Source of the DNA: Jeotgalicoccus aerolatus
Lineage (GTDB): Bacteria; Bacillota; Bacilli; Staphylococcales; Salinicoccaceae
DNA: 64,000 nt
Assembly: GCF_014635205.1 (NCBI RefSeq)
Contig: NZ_BMCN01000001.1
Location: forward strand, 744,001 to 808,000
Direction of reading: 5' to 3'
Under the pieces are notes generated by a model. It ran no database searches and was not told the origin of the DNA. It was given only the letters and a program-made list of their open reading frames with translations. Below are positions 1 through 7,813 of this stretch, piece by piece. The position numbers and the translations under genes are program-made. Positions within the stretch are counted from its first letter, which is position 1, and the number at the start of each line of letters is the position of its first letter.

Positions 1-590
1 GTGTCATCCAACTCGACAGTCATTAAAGCAACCTGCCCTTTTTCTTTACGCGACACGCTCATCTGTGAAATGTTCAGCTGCTCATCGCCGAGTTTAGTCG
101 TCACTCGGGCAATCGTTCCGAATTCATCTTTGTGGAATACTAGGAGCGCATGATAATTTCCTGAAATATTAATGCTGTAGCCGTTAATACTCACGAGCTC
201 AATCTTGCCGCCGCCGATGGACACTCCTTCAATTACGAGTTCTTCTTCGCCTTTAAACAAATGAAGCACTGCTGTATTTGGATGCGAACGTTCTTCATTC
301 ATTTCTATAAAATTATAAGTTAAATGATTATTTTCAGCTTCTTTTTTAGCATTGATAATCCGTTCATCATCAGTATCGTAACCGAGAATACCGCCGAGCA
401 GAGCAACGTCTGTTGCATGCCCCTGATACGTATCGCGGAATGATCCGTACAGATAAATATCTACCTTGCTCGGCTGGCCGCCGAATAAACTTCTTGCGAG
501 CATACCGATTCTGGCTGCCCCTGCTGTATGTGATGATGACGGTCCGACCATAACCGGTCCTATAATATCAAACACGCTCTTAAACTTCAT
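1..590 (-). CDS. sdaAB: L-serine dehydratase (iron-sulfur), beta subunit, 3' end cut by window
   Basis: Beta subunit of the [4Fe-4S] L-serine ammonia-lyase, which deaminates L-serine to pyruvate and ammonia in the cytoplasm. The 196 visible codons start at an ATG (588-590) preceded by an AGGAGG ribosome site. The N-terminus carries the family signature GPSSSHTAGAARIG near residues 16-29. The last ~60 visible residues (ISGNYHALLVFHKDEFGTIA) read as the start of an ACT regulatory domain. The stop codon lies outside the window. In Bacillus sdaAB follows yloV and precedes sdaAA; the same order is expected here, with sdaAA beyond base 1. A terminator separates it from fakA. The call rests on recognised family motifs. 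Confidence 0.93.
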   Translation of the reverse strand, partial: MKFKSVFDIIGPVMVGPSSSHTAGAARIGMLARSLFGGQPSKVDIYLYGSFRDTYQGHATDVALLGGILGYDTDDERIINAKKEAENNHLTYNFIEMNEERSHPNTAVLHLFKGEEELVIEGVSIGGGKIELVSINGYSINISGNYHALLVFHKDEFGTIARVTTKLGDEQLNISQMSVSRKEKGQVALMTVELDD

Positions 591-610
591 AACGTCCCCT
601 CCTAAAGTCC

Positions 611-641
611 AAAAAGCCACATCGGAATAACCGATGTGGCT
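611..641 (-). terminator. Intrinsic terminator after fakA
   Basis: A perfect 11-bp stem (615-625 with 631-641) and 5-nt loop, followed on the minus strand by a T run (complement of the A run at 611-615). It lies between the fakA stop and the sdaAB ribosome site, so sdaAB probably relies on partial read-through. Confidence 0.85.
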
Positions 642-648
642 GTTATTG

Positions 649-2298
649 TTATTCGACAGATATTAAATAACTATATACCGGCTGCGCACCGTTGTGAATT
701 TCAAATTCAACATCTTCGTGGCTGCCTTCTATACTATTAACGACTGCCTCAACTTCTTCTTCGCTGCCGCCTTCACCGATTAATATTGTTATGATTTCTG
801 TCTCTTCATTTATCATTTCACTGATAAGTGTATGGAGTGTATCTTTTTTGCTGTCATTGGCTGTAATGATTTTTCCGTCAGCAATACCCATATGCTGATC
901 TTTTTTAATCTCTATACCGTCGATTTTAGTGTCCCGGACTGAGTATGTGACTTGCCCGGTTTGAACGTGGTTCAGAGATTCGCTCATCGCACGTTCGTTA
1001 TCTTCAAGTTCAGCTTCAGGATTAAAGCTCAGCATACTCGTCAGACCTTCTGGAATCGACGTTGATTTAACTACAGCTGCAGGCACGTCTAAGACTTTAA
1101 CAGCCTGCTCTGCTGCCATTATAATATTTTTGTTATTAGGAAGTATAATAACCTGTTTTACATCCGCATCTTTAATCACATTAACGATATCTTCTGTTGC
1201 AGGGTTCATCGTCTGTCCGCCGTTAATAACGTGTGTTACACCGAGACTCTTGAACAGTTCGTTAATGCCTTCGCCTGATGATACTGTAATGACTGCTGTA
1301 TCGTAAGATTCTTTTTCTGCCGCTGCAGTATTTTTCTCACCGTGGACAGTTCTAAACTGTTCGCGCATGTTTTCTACTTTCATCTTAATGAGTTCACCGT
1401 AAGTTGCTGCATAAGTAAATGCCTCACCCGGCGTTTCAGTATGCACGTGAACTTTTACGATCTCGTCGTCATTAATAACCAGCAGAGAATCACCAAATTC
1501 GCTCATCTCTTCACGGAATTCATCTTCTTTAAATTCGCGCTTTTCATCTTCAAAACGGACCATAAATTCAGTACAGTAGCCGAATTCAATGTCATCCACG
1601 CTCATGAAGTCATCGAAATCATCGTTGTGATCGTGGCTGTCAGCATTTAAAAGTGCTGATTCCTGACTTTCGTCTGCTTCGATTTCCTCACCTGTCAGTG
1701 CGCTTAAGAAGCCTTCGTAAACGTAAACAAGACCCTGGCCGCCGGAATCAACAACACCGACTTCTTTTAATACTGCAAGCAGTTCAGGTGTACGTTTAAG
1801 CGAAGCTTTCGCCTCTTCAAGTGTTGCAGACATGACGTCTACCAGCGATGCATCTGAGTCTTTAAATTCTTCAGCTTTTTCACCAGCATCTTTAGCTACA
1901 GTTAAAATTGTCCCTTCAACAGGTTTCATCACTGCTTTATATGCAGTTTTAACGCCTTGTTTTAATGCTTCGATAAATTCGTCTGCATCGATGTCTTCTT
2001 TACCTTCTATCGCTTTAGAGAAACCTCTGAATAACTGCGATAAAATAACACCCGAGTTTCCGCGGGCGCCCATGAGCAGTCCTTTAGAGAAATGTTTCCC
2101 AACATTTCCGATATGCTTGTCATCAAGCGGTTCAACTTCCGCCGCACCTGAAGACATCGAAAGATTCATATTCGTACCAGTATCGCCGTCAGGAACGGGG
2201 AAAACGTTTAATGAATCGACATAATCAGCATTTTTCTTCAGATTACGTGCTCCGCCTAAGATCATTTGGCGGAACATCAAGCCATCTATTTTATTCAT
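649..2298 (-). CDS. fakA: Fatty acid kinase catalytic subunit FakA (DAK/DegV-type, YloV)
   Basis: Catalytic subunit of fatty acid kinase. It phosphorylates fatty acids presented by a FakB carrier, feeding exogenous fatty acids to PlsX/PlsY phospholipid synthesis. The N-terminal DhaL ATP-binding domain (about 1-200) shows PVPDGDTGTNMNL, with Asp37 and Asp39 placed to bind Mg-ATP, then LLMGARGNSGVILSQ. A middle domain and a C-terminal FakB-contact domain follow, ending SYLISVE. I use the ATG at 2298 (MNKIDGL). The reading frame stays open upstream to a TTG, but that stretch contains the GGGGAGG ribosome site. 549 aa, close to the S. aureus protein. It follows the Asp23-like gene directly, as yloU-yloV do in Bacillus. 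No fakB gene is in the window. Confidence 0.95.
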   Translation of the reverse strand: MNKIDGLMFRQMILGGARNLKKNADYVDSLNVFPVPDGDTGTNMNLSMSSGAAEVEPLDDKHIGNVGKHFSKGLLMGARGNSGVILSQLFRGFSKAIEGKEDIDADEFIEALKQGVKTAYKAVMKPVEGTILTVAKDAGEKAEEFKDSDASLVDVMSATLEEAKASLKRTPELLAVLKEVGVVDSGGQGLVYVYEGFLSALTGEEIEADESQESALLNADSHDHNDDFDDFMSVDDIEFGYCTEFMVRFEDEKREFKEDEFREEMSEFGDSLLVINDDEIVKVHVHTETPGEAFTYAATYGELIKMKVENMREQFRTVHGEKNTAAAEKESYDTAVITVSSGEGINELFKSLGVTHVINGGQTMNPATEDIVNVIKDADVKQVIILPNNKNIIMAAEQAVKVLDVPAAVVKSTSIPEGLTSMLSFNPEAELEDNERAMSESLNHVQTGQVTYSVRDTKIDGIEIKKDQHMGIADGKIITANDSKKDTLHTLISEMINEETEIITILIGEGGSEEEVEAVVNSIEGSHEDVEFEIHNGAQPVYSYLISVE

Positions 2299-2319
2299 TG
2301 TATTGTAAATCCTCCCCAA

Positions 2320-2688
2320 CTATTCGTCTCCGCCGATAATGCGTACACCTTGTACGTGTATATTTACAGCTTCAATACTTAAGCCTAATGTTTTTTCAAG
2401 TTTATATTTTACAGTAGATTGTACGTTTGATGCTACTTCTGAAATCTTCACACCGTAACCGACGATAATATATAATTCTATCGACAGTTTCGCTTCATTG
2501 TGTTCAACAATTACTCCGCGTGAATAATTTTCTTTACCTAAAAGTTCTGCAAAACCGTCACGAACCTGGTTCTTTGAAGCCATTCCGACTACACCATAAG
2601 ATTCGACTACAGTACCGCCCGCAATATTTGCGATTACGTCTGTAGAAATTTCTATTTTACCTAATTCATTTTCTATTTCCAGCGCCAT
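2320..2688 (-). CDS. Asp23/Gls24 family envelope stress protein (YloU-like)
   Basis: A 122-aa Asp23/Gls24 family protein, homologous by sequence and position to B. subtilis YloU. Family members are small cytoplasmic or membrane-associated proteins linked to envelope or alkaline stress; their biochemical role is poorly defined. The sequence shows the family pattern: GKIEISTDVIANIAGGTVVESYGVVGM at the N-terminus (two segments), LSIELYIIVGYGVKISEVA in the middle, and the terminal VNIHVQGVRI. The start ATG follows a TAGGAGGCG ribosome site. The TAG stop is 21 bases before the fakA ATG, so the two are co-transcribed. Two candidate promoters lie upstream at 2716-2814. Confidence 0.9.
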   Translation of the reverse strand: MALEIENELGKIEISTDVIANIAGGTVVESYGVVGMASKNQVRDGFAELLGKENYSRGVIVEHNEAKLSIELYIIVGYGVKISEVASNVQSTVKYKLEKTLGLSIEAVNIHVQGVRIIGGDE

Positions 2689-2715
2689 TAATTTCGCCTC
2701 CTAATACATCATTTC

Positions 2716-2745
2716 ATTATAAGCAAATTTTCACCGGAAATACAA
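2716..2745 (-). promoter_or_regulatory. Candidate sigma-A promoter, Asp23-like/fakA operon (proximal)
   Basis: On the minus strand: -35 TTGTAT (2740-2745), 18-nt spacer, -10 TATAAT (2716-2721), about 28 bp before the Asp23-like start. The consensus -10 makes it plausible. Confidence 0.5.
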
Positions 2746-2805
2746 GTGTTATTAAAGTATTTCTCAGTCAATAAAATTTACTTTCCGAAGTTTTCTTGTC
2801 GGTTT

Positions 2806-2814
2806 ATTATATCA
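2806..2814 (-). promoter_or_regulatory. Candidate extended -10 promoter, Asp23-like/fakA operon (distal)
   Basis: Minus-strand TGATATAAT, an extended -10 element (TGn plus TATAAT at 2806-2811), in the 209-bp gap between the SPFH gene and the Asp23-like gene. No good -35 is seen; extended -10 promoters can work without one. Confidence 0.4.
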
Positions 2815-2854
2815 TATTTAACCTTTTCATTGCGTTTTAATCAGTCCATAAGAA

Positions 2855-2883
2855 AAAGCCTGCACATCAGAGATGCAGGCTTT
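2855..2883 (-). terminator. Intrinsic terminator after the SPFH gene
   Basis: Ten-base stem (2855-2864 with 2874-2883) followed by TTTTT on the minus strand. It closes the two-gene SPFH unit. Confidence 0.8.
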
Positions 2884-2897
2884 CACCAATAATTTTC

Positions 2898-3722
2898 TTA
2901 TTCTTCTTCCTCATCAGTTTCTGCCGGTGCTTGCGGAAGATCAATCATAACACCTTCTCCGCCGATGGAAATCGGCTGTGCACCACTCCATTTTTCAATC
3001 AGCTGCTGCATCAGTACTTCTTCACTCAGTGATTCCTGGATGATTCTGTTTGCCTCGGCTTCACCTTCAGCTTCGATGCGTTTTCTTTCAGCTTCTTCTG
3101 TTGCGATCAGTTTATCAGTTTTTTTACGTTCAAGTTCCTGAGTCGCTTTAACTCGGTCATCTATCGCTTTTTGTGTTTCGGCATCAGGCTGCGGCGCACT
3201 CAGCATAATGTCCTCAATGATAATGCCGTCTTTTTCCAGATCGTTTTTAGCGATTTCAATCGTCTCCAATTTAATATCCCCGATGCGTTCGCCAAATGCC
3301 TGGATGACCGTATATTCCGATACTGTTTGACGCAAAGCATCATTAATACGTGTTTTTATGTAACCTTCTTCCAAATCTTCTATCGTTATGTTACCGAACT
3401 TTTTATATACTGCCGACGCTTTTTCGCTGTCGACGTGATAGTTCAGTGAGACAGGCATATTGATTGTTTTGCCGTCGATTGTCGCTACGGCCAGAGATTC
3501 ATAGTTTTTATTCTGCGTGCGGACCGGATATTCGATGACGCGTTCTGTCGGATAAACTAAATGCCAGCCTTGTCCAAGCACTTCATCTTGTACGCCGCCG
3601 TTAATACTGTATATAACACCGACATGTCCGTTTTCAACTTTTGATACCATCAAGATTAAACCCGCGATTAAACCGGCGATAATAATAACACCGATACCTA
3701 TTGCTGCATACATCTTCTTCAT
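2898..3722 (-). CDS. SPFH/Band-7 (prohibitin family) membrane protein
   Basis: A 274-aa prohibitin/stomatin/flotillin/HflK (SPFH) family protein. One N-terminal membrane segment (about residues 5-27) is followed by the SPFH domain (about 28-180, with GHVGVIYSINGG and GQGWHLVYP). A charged coiled coil (about 185-245) is rich in RKKTDK and EAERKRIEAEGEAEA. An acidic tail TDEEEE ends the protein. Such proteins oligomerise on membranes and scaffold proteases or lipid domains; the target here is unknown. Its ATG overlaps the stop of the small gene upstream by 4 bp, so the two are translationally coupled. It has its own terminator and is not part of the conserved rpmB-yloU block in Bacillus, so it looks inserted. 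Family certain, function not. Confidence 0.85.
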   Translation of the reverse strand: MKKMYAAIGIGVIIIAGLIAGLILMVSKVENGHVGVIYSINGGVQDEVLGQGWHLVYPTERVIEYPVRTQNKNYESLAVATIDGKTINMPVSLNYHVDSEKASAVYKKFGNITIEDLEEGYIKTRINDALRQTVSEYTVIQAFGERIGDIKLETIEIAKNDLEKDGIIIEDIMLSAPQPDAETQKAIDDRVKATQELERKKTDKLIATEEAERKRIEAEGEAEANRIIQESLSEEVLMQQLIEKWSGAQPISIGGEGVMIDLPQAPAETDEEEE

Positions 3723-3985
3723 TTTTCCTTCTCCATTTCTGCTGTTAAAAGTTCTAGCTCTTTAATTTCTTCTTCAAGCATTTTGGTTTCCACAGTGTGC
3801 CCATATTTTTTTAAGTTCGCATCCAGTGAAATATTTTTACGTTTTATTTCATGCTTAAGTCTCTTCACTTCGTCATAAGATTCGTACTTATGACCCAGCG
3901 TCCTGAGTTCATGACGGAAAATATAAGCGAGTGCAATAATTAAAATTGCAATCATTATTCCTGCAAAGAGTATTAATTTAAGCAT
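3719..3985 (-). CDS. Small membrane-anchored coiled-coil protein, partner of the SPFH gene
   Basis: An unrecognised 88-aa protein. An N-terminal hydrophobic segment (about residues 3-23) is followed by a highly charged helix (about 30-88, e.g. EVKRLKHEIKRKN and MLEEEIKELELL) that should form a coiled coil facing the cytoplasm. It is preceded by a GGAAAGGAAG ribosome site and overlaps the SPFH gene by 4 bp (ATGA). Small helical membrane proteins next to SPFH genes often act as partners or modulators, so that is the inference here; it lacks an NfeD-type domain. No function can be assigned from sequence alone. Confidence 0.75.
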   Translation of the reverse strand: MLKLILFAGIMIAILIIALAYIFRHELRTLGHKYESYDEVKRLKHEIKRKNISLDANLKKYGHTVETKMLEEEIKELELLTAEMEKEK

Positions 3986-4166
3986 CTTCCTTTCCCCCTT
4001 TTTAAGACCTTCTCTTCACCCTGAGTGACTTTACAGTCTTTCTGCATTTTTAACACCCGACTATCGTATCATGCATCGACATTCATTAGACACACGAATT
4101 TACATTTTTACTTATAAATTAAAATTATCTCCGGCTGATATGCCGCTGTTTTTAATACAAAAAATA

Positions 4167-4195
4167 TAGACAATACCGGACAATTCATGTATCAT
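4167..4195 (+). promoter_or_regulatory. Promoter of rpmB
   Basis: TAGACA (4167-4172), 17-nt spacer, TATCAT (4190-4195), about 65 bp before the rpmB ATG. It lies in the 274-bp divergent gap 3986-4259; nothing else convincing was seen in that gap. Confidence 0.6.
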
Positions 4196-4259
4196 AATTA
4201 AAGTATGCATAAAGAAGATATGAAATGATTATGTAAATTAAATTAAAGGAGTGGGATAA

Positions 4260-4448
4260 ATGGTCAAAGAATGTTACGTAACAGGACGCAGATCTAGATC
4301 TGGTAACAACCGTTCTCACGCGCTTAACTCAAGCAAAAGAACTTTTGGAGCTAACTTGCAAAAAGTTAGAATCATGGTTGACGGTAAACCTAAAAAAGTT
4401 TGGGTTTCAGCTCGTGCGCTAAAATCAGGTAAAGTTGAACGTGTTTAA
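4260..4448 (+). CDS. rpmB: 50S ribosomal protein L28
   Basis: Ribosomal protein L28 of the large subunit, 62 aa, the usual length. It opens [20 protein letters not shown] and is rich in Lys and Arg. This version lacks the zinc-binding Cys pairs of some bacterial L28 proteins; only Cys5 is present. The start follows AAAGGAGTGG. It is a single-gene plus-strand unit with its own promoter and a strong bidirectional terminator. In Bacillus rpmB also sits just before yloU-yloV, so the position supports the call. Confidence 0.97.
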   Translation: MVKECYVTGRRSRSGNNRSHALNSSKRTFGANLQKVRIMVDGKPKKVWVSARALKSGKVERV

Positions 4449-4460
4449 TACTTCAATTTA

Positions 4461-4499
4461 AAAACTGGTATCACTTATTAAAGTGATACCAGTTTTTTT
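4461..4499. terminator. Bidirectional terminator between rpmB and the DUF554 gene
   Basis: Perfect 13-bp stem (4464-4476 with 4481-4493), ATTA loop, A run on the left and seven T on the right. It can end both rpmB (+) and the minus-strand operon of the DUF554 gene. Confidence 0.92.
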
Positions 4500-4511
4500 A
4501 TGGCTATGTTT

Positions 4512-5213
4512 TTAAAAGACCGCCAGCAGCCAGACGATAAACATACCGACAAATATTGCAGGAATCATGTTGCCAACGCGCATCTGAGTCACATTCAGCA
4601 TATTCAGACCAATTGCGAGAAGAATAACCCCGCCTGTCGCACTGACCTGGTCGACCATCATATCTAAAATTTCCCCGGGTATAAAATTAGCAATCTGTCT
4701 CGCGCTGATTATAATCGCCGCTATATAAAAGAAAGTCGGTATACTCGATAAAATGACGCCTCGGCCGTAGGCTGTTGTCATGACGAGCGCGATAAAGAAG
4801 TCCATTGTCGCCTTCGTATAGAGCACATCATTATTGCCCTGCAGCCCGGCATCCAGACCGCCGACAATTCCCATGGCGCCGACGATAAAAATCAGCATCC
4901 CCGAAATCAGACCTTGAGAAATATTACCGCCGTGTTTGTCACCGAGACGGACTTCCATTAAATGACCAAAACGGTTGAGCAGTTCTTCCAGTTTAACCAC
5001 TTCACCGATGACTACCCCGATGATGAGTGATATCAGCGTCGTTAAAATATCGGTTGCACCGACGACCATCTGAATCCCCATCGTAATAATAAACAGTCCC
5101 TGAATTTTCATAATTGCATCTTTAATATGCTCAGGAATAAAAGTAAATACCATTCCGAGCGCGCCGCCGATAATAATCGCTAAGGAGTTAGCGAGTGCAC
5201 CTGCAAATATCAT
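4512..5213 (-). CDS. DUF554 family integral membrane protein (YdfK-like)
   Basis: A 233-aa polytopic membrane protein of the DUF554 family. Hydrophobic segments span almost the full length. Family features include the N-terminal GALANSLAIIIGGALG, the charged loop LEELLNRFGHLMEVRLG and the glycine-rich ISGMLIFIVGAMGIVGG. The role of the family is not established; transport is a guess from topology. It starts at an ATG behind AGAGGTGAG, ten bases after the thiN stop, and is the last gene of the rsgA-rpe-thiN transcription unit. It is not among the usual members of that conserved block. Confidence 0.85.
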   Translation of the reverse strand: MIFAGALANSLAIIIGGALGMVFTFIPEHIKDAIMKIQGLFIITMGIQMVVGATDILTTLISLIIGVVIGEVVKLEELLNRFGHLMEVRLGDKHGGNISQGLISGMLIFIVGAMGIVGGLDAGLQGNNDVLYTKATMDFFIALVMTTAYGRGVILSSIPTFFYIAAIIISARQIANFIPGEILDMMVDQVSATGGVILLAIGLNMLNVTQMRVGNMIPAIFVGMFIVWLLAVF

Positions 5214-5223
5214 TCACTCACCT

Positions 5224-5838
5224 CTAGTCTGTTGATTTAATCATTAATATATCTTGATCAGTTTTAATATCGGCTGCATGATTTTTAAATTCATTACTCA
5301 CCGTCAGTGTTTTTCCTATACTTACGTATGTATCCTCTATATCATATTTAAAACCTCTCAAAGTCAGCAGCGTTTTATCGTATAGAGGTATAAAGGATAC
5401 ATATTTTTTAAATCCATCACTTTTCACAGTATGACTGCCCGCTGTCAGCAGGACGATTTCATTCTTTTCGTTAATTAAGCGAAGCTCAATCGCCCGCAGT
5501 TTTTCATGTGCGAGCAGATGGATGTTCATCAGCTCATGATCTTTTCTGCCGCCGAGCGCACCGTATACATCGATTGACTCTGCACCCTCTTCTGCAAGCG
5601 ATAAAAGTGCCAGTTCACTATCTGTATAATCCTTAACTCCCGGTACAATGTCGAAAGTTAAATGTTCTTTAAAATTTTCAATATCTTCAGCTGACACACT
5701 GTCGAAATCACCGTAGGCTCTCTCAACATCAATTCCCGCTTTTAATAACCCTTTAACTCCGGCATCGACACCCGTCCAGGGGCCGTCTTTAACTGGGGTA
5801 AAAGGGACGTCCCTTAAAAGCACGTTAAAGTGTTTCAT
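5224..5838 (-). CDS. thiN: Thiamine pyrophosphokinase
   Basis: Transfers pyrophosphate from ATP to thiamine, giving thiamine diphosphate. The N-terminal catalytic domain shows the family motifs GDFDS (here YGDFDSVS, about 41-48), KDYTDSELAL (about 69-78) and GALGGRKDHELMNI (about 93-106). The smaller beta-rich C-terminal substrate domain has FIPLYDKTLLTLRGFKYD. 204 aa, normal for the bacterial enzyme. It starts one base after the rpe stop, so translation is coupled. The order rsgA-rpe-thiN is conserved from Bacillus to Staphylococcus, which supports the assignment. Confidence 0.94.
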   Translation of the reverse strand: MKHFNVLLRDVPFTPVKDGPWTGVDAGVKGLLKAGIDVERAYGDFDSVSAEDIENFKEHLTFDIVPGVKDYTDSELALLSLAEEGAESIDVYGALGGRKDHELMNIHLLAHEKLRAIELRLINEKNEIVLLTAGSHTVKSDGFKKYVSFIPLYDKTLLTLRGFKYDIEDTYVSIGKTLTVSNEFKNHAADIKTDQDILMIKSTD

Positions 5839-6486
5839 TTAATCATTCCTTAAACCGGAAATTACGGCAGCTGCATCATCTGCTTTAAACAAATAAGACC
5901 CGCTCACTAAAAGATTTGCCCCGTGCGCTTTGCAAATTTTTGCAGTCTCATTATTAATGCCGCCGTCGACCTCGATCTCAAATGGATTATCGATTGTTTT
6001 TCTAATATTGACGAGTTCGTCGAGCTTTTCGGCACATGATTCTATAAAGCTCTGACCGCCAAAGCCTGGATTAACTGTCATAATCAAAACAAAATCCACA
6101 TCGTTTAAAAGATGCCTCACCGCTTCAACAGACGTTTGAGGATTCAGCGCAATTCCCGCTTTCATGCCTTTACTTTTTATCAGCTGTACTGCACGGTGAG
6201 CATGCGGTGTTGCTTCAATATGGAAGGACAGCATATCAACGCCCATCGCTTTAAAGTCATCTACAAATTGAGTCGGATCGTATGTCATTAAATGAACATC
6301 AAGCGGAATTGACGCTTTTTCAGCAATCGCCTGGCAAACTGGAATACCATAAGAAATATTCGGCACAAATTGTCCGTCCATTATATCTAAATGAAAAATA
6401 TCTGCACCTGCAGCTTCCATTTTTTCAATGTCCGCTCCAAGTTGTGAAAAATCACCTGCAAGCAGTGAAGGTAAAACTTTAACCAT
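5839..6486 (-). CDS. rpe: Ribulose-phosphate 3-epimerase
   Basis: Interconverts ribulose 5-phosphate and xylulose 5-phosphate in the pentose phosphate pathway. It is a TIM-barrel of 215 aa including the initiator. The metal-binding strand FHLDIMDGQFVPN places His32 and Asp34, and the barrel also shows TVNPGFGGQSFIE and the phosphate-loop EVDGGIN. I use the ATG at 6486 (MVKVLPSLLAGDF), four bases after the rsgA stop. A longer frame opens inside rsgA, but an AGAGAGG ribosome site lies between that point and this ATG. It is part of the rsgA-rpe-thiN unit. Confidence 0.95.
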   Translation of the reverse strand: MVKVLPSLLAGDFSQLGADIEKMEAAGADIFHLDIMDGQFVPNISYGIPVCQAIAEKASIPLDVHLMTYDPTQFVDDFKAMGVDMLSFHIEATPHAHRAVQLIKSKGMKAGIALNPQTSVEAVRHLLNDVDFVLIMTVNPGFGGQSFIESCAEKLDELVNIRKTIDNPFEIEVDGGINNETAKICKAHGANLLVSGSYLFKADDAAAVISGLRND

Positions 6487-6490
6487 GTCT

Positions 6491-7351
6491 CTAGTACCTC
6501 TCTTTTCTATTATCGATCTCATTATATATTTTTACATAGCTGTCGTAGCGGGACTGCGGCAGTTCACCGGCCTCCACTGCTGCTTTAACACCGCACTTCG
6601 GTTCGTTAATATGCAGACACTCTCTGAATTTGCACTGATACTGATTAAAATCAGTAAAACAGAACTTTATATTGTACTTATCAATATTTAGAAATTCAAT
6701 TGTTGAGAATCCAGGTGTGTCCGCTATAAAACCGCCGTCTATACTAATCAGCTCGACATGACGCGTCGTATGTTTGCCGCGGTTTAATGCATTTGATATT
6801 TCATCCGTTTTTAAATCGAGATGCGGCAGCAGTGTGTTCAGCAGCGTTGATTTCCCGGCACCTGACTGGCCGGCAAGAACGCTCAGTTTGTCTTTAAAGA
6901 CATCCTGCAAATCTTCATTGATATGTGCTTTATCGGTAAAGTAAACGTCGTATATACCGCTATATACAGTTTTAATTTTTTCGATTAAATCCCAATCATC
7001 ATTTAAGTCATTTTTAGTAACGACGATTACCGGCTGTATGTCATTTGCTTCACTGTATGCAATAAAGCGGTCCAGCAGATAAAAACTGAAATCCGGTGAT
7101 TTTAAGCTCGCTGTGAGAAGAATCTGGTCGATATTTGCCACCGGCGGTCTGATTATCGAATTTCTGCGCGGCAATATTTCAGTAATATAGCCTTCATCGA
7201 TATTTTCAATCTGAAATTTTACATAATCTCCGACAAGCGGGCTTTCGGCAGTTTTTCTGAAACGGCCGCGTGCACGTGTTTCATACACTTCGTTATTTGA
7301 TTCTACATAATAAAAACCGCTCAGCGCTTTAATAATTTGTCCTGTCTGCAT
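6491..7351 (-). CDS. rsgA: Ribosome small subunit-dependent GTPase A
   Basis: Circularly permuted GTPase that checks late 30S subunit assembly. Domains in order: an N-terminal OB fold (about 1-70), the permuted GTPase with G4 first (VVTKNDL) and then G1 (GQSGAGKSTLLNTLLP) and G3 (DTPGF), and a C-terminal zinc finger (CKFRECLHINEPKCGVK). 286 aa, normal length. The ATG follows TGAGGTGTTAT. It begins the rsgA-rpe-thiN-DUF554 unit with its own promoter. In staphylococci rsgA follows the stk1 kinase gene immediately; here the P450 and rhodanese genes lie between them. Confidence 0.95.
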   Translation of the reverse strand: MQTGQIIKALSGFYYVESNNEVYETRARGRFRKTAESPLVGDYVKFQIENIDEGYITEILPRRNSIIRPPVANIDQILLTASLKSPDFSFYLLDRFIAYSEANDIQPVIVVTKNDLNDDWDLIEKIKTVYSGIYDVYFTDKAHINEDLQDVFKDKLSVLAGQSGAGKSTLLNTLLPHLDLKTDEISNALNRGKHTTRHVELISIDGGFIADTPGFSTIEFLNIDKYNIKFCFTDFNQYQCKFRECLHINEPKCGVKAAVEAGELPQSRYDSYVKIYNEIDNRKERY

Positions 7352-7383
7352 ATAACACCTCAGATTAATTTAACTTCTATTAT

Positions 7384-7412
7384 ATTATAACAACAATTTA
7401 ACTGTGTTAAAA
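7384..7412 (-). promoter_or_regulatory. Promoter of the rsgA operon
   Basis: Minus strand: TTTTAA (7407-7412), 17-nt spacer, TATAAT (7384-7389), 33 bp before the rsgA ATG. The new gap created by the oleT/rhodanese insertion would require such a promoter. Confidence 0.55.
7397..7411. promoter_or_regulatory. Operator-like palindrome between rsgA and rhodanese genes
   Basis: TTTAAC-TGT-GTTAAA, a perfect 6-3-6 inverted repeat. It overlaps the -35 of the rsgA promoter and the likely -35 region of the divergent rhodanese promoter (candidate -10 TAAAAT at 7422-7427). No specific regulator can be named. Confidence 0.4.
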
Positions 7413-7446
7413 TTGAATTTGTAAAATAGAGCCAGGAGGTTATGAA

Positions 7447-7746
7447 ATGGATATAAATATATCACAAATTGACACAGTACAAGGGGACTCAAATAATGTT
7501 ATTATCGATGTCCGAGAGTCTGATGAACTGAAGGAAACAGGTTTTTTACCCGGAGCAGTTCACTATCCGATGAGCACTTTTAATTTAGATGATTCGTCCT
7601 TGGATAAAGATAAAGATTATTACATCGTCTGTAAAGCCGGCGGCCGTTCAAAACGCGTCCAGGAATATATGAAAGCCCACGGTTATGATGCTTACAATAT
7701 CGAAGGCGGTATGAGCGAATATACAGGTCCGAGAAACTTCGTCTAA
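7447..7746 (+). CDS. Rhodanese-like domain protein
   Basis: A 99-aa single-domain rhodanese (sulfurtransferase). The sequence shows VIIDVRESDELKETGFLPGA near the start and the persulfide loop VCKAGGRSKRV with the active-site Cys near residue 63. The C-terminal NIEGGMSEY is typical of the family. Such proteins move sulfane sulfur; the physiological donor and acceptor are unknown here. The start follows CCAGGAGGTTATGAA. It is a lone plus-strand gene, divergent from rsgA and convergent with the P450 gene, with a shared terminator between them. It sits in the same non-conserved insert as oleT, so it may have arrived with it, but no functional link is shown. Confidence 0.88.
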   Translation: MDINISQIDTVQGDSNNVIIDVRESDELKETGFLPGAVHYPMSTFNLDDSSLDKDKDYYIVCKAGGRSKRVQEYMKAHGYDAYNIEGGMSEYTGPRNFV

Positions 7747-7765
7747 ACACATCAGTAAAGTCTAT

Positions 7766-7808
7766 AAAAAAATGCGCAGTTCACAATTTGTGAACTGCGC
7801 ATTTTTTT
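7766..7808. terminator. Bidirectional terminator between rhodanese and oleT genes
   Basis: Perfect 15-bp stem (7771-7785 with 7789-7803), flanked by an A run and a run of seven T. It serves both convergent genes. Confidence 0.93.
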
Positions 7809-7813
7809 ATTCA

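Noticed and set aside
2299-2319. Longer N-terminus of FakA from a TTG
   Set aside because: The added codons contain the GGGGAGG ribosome site of the ATG at 2298.
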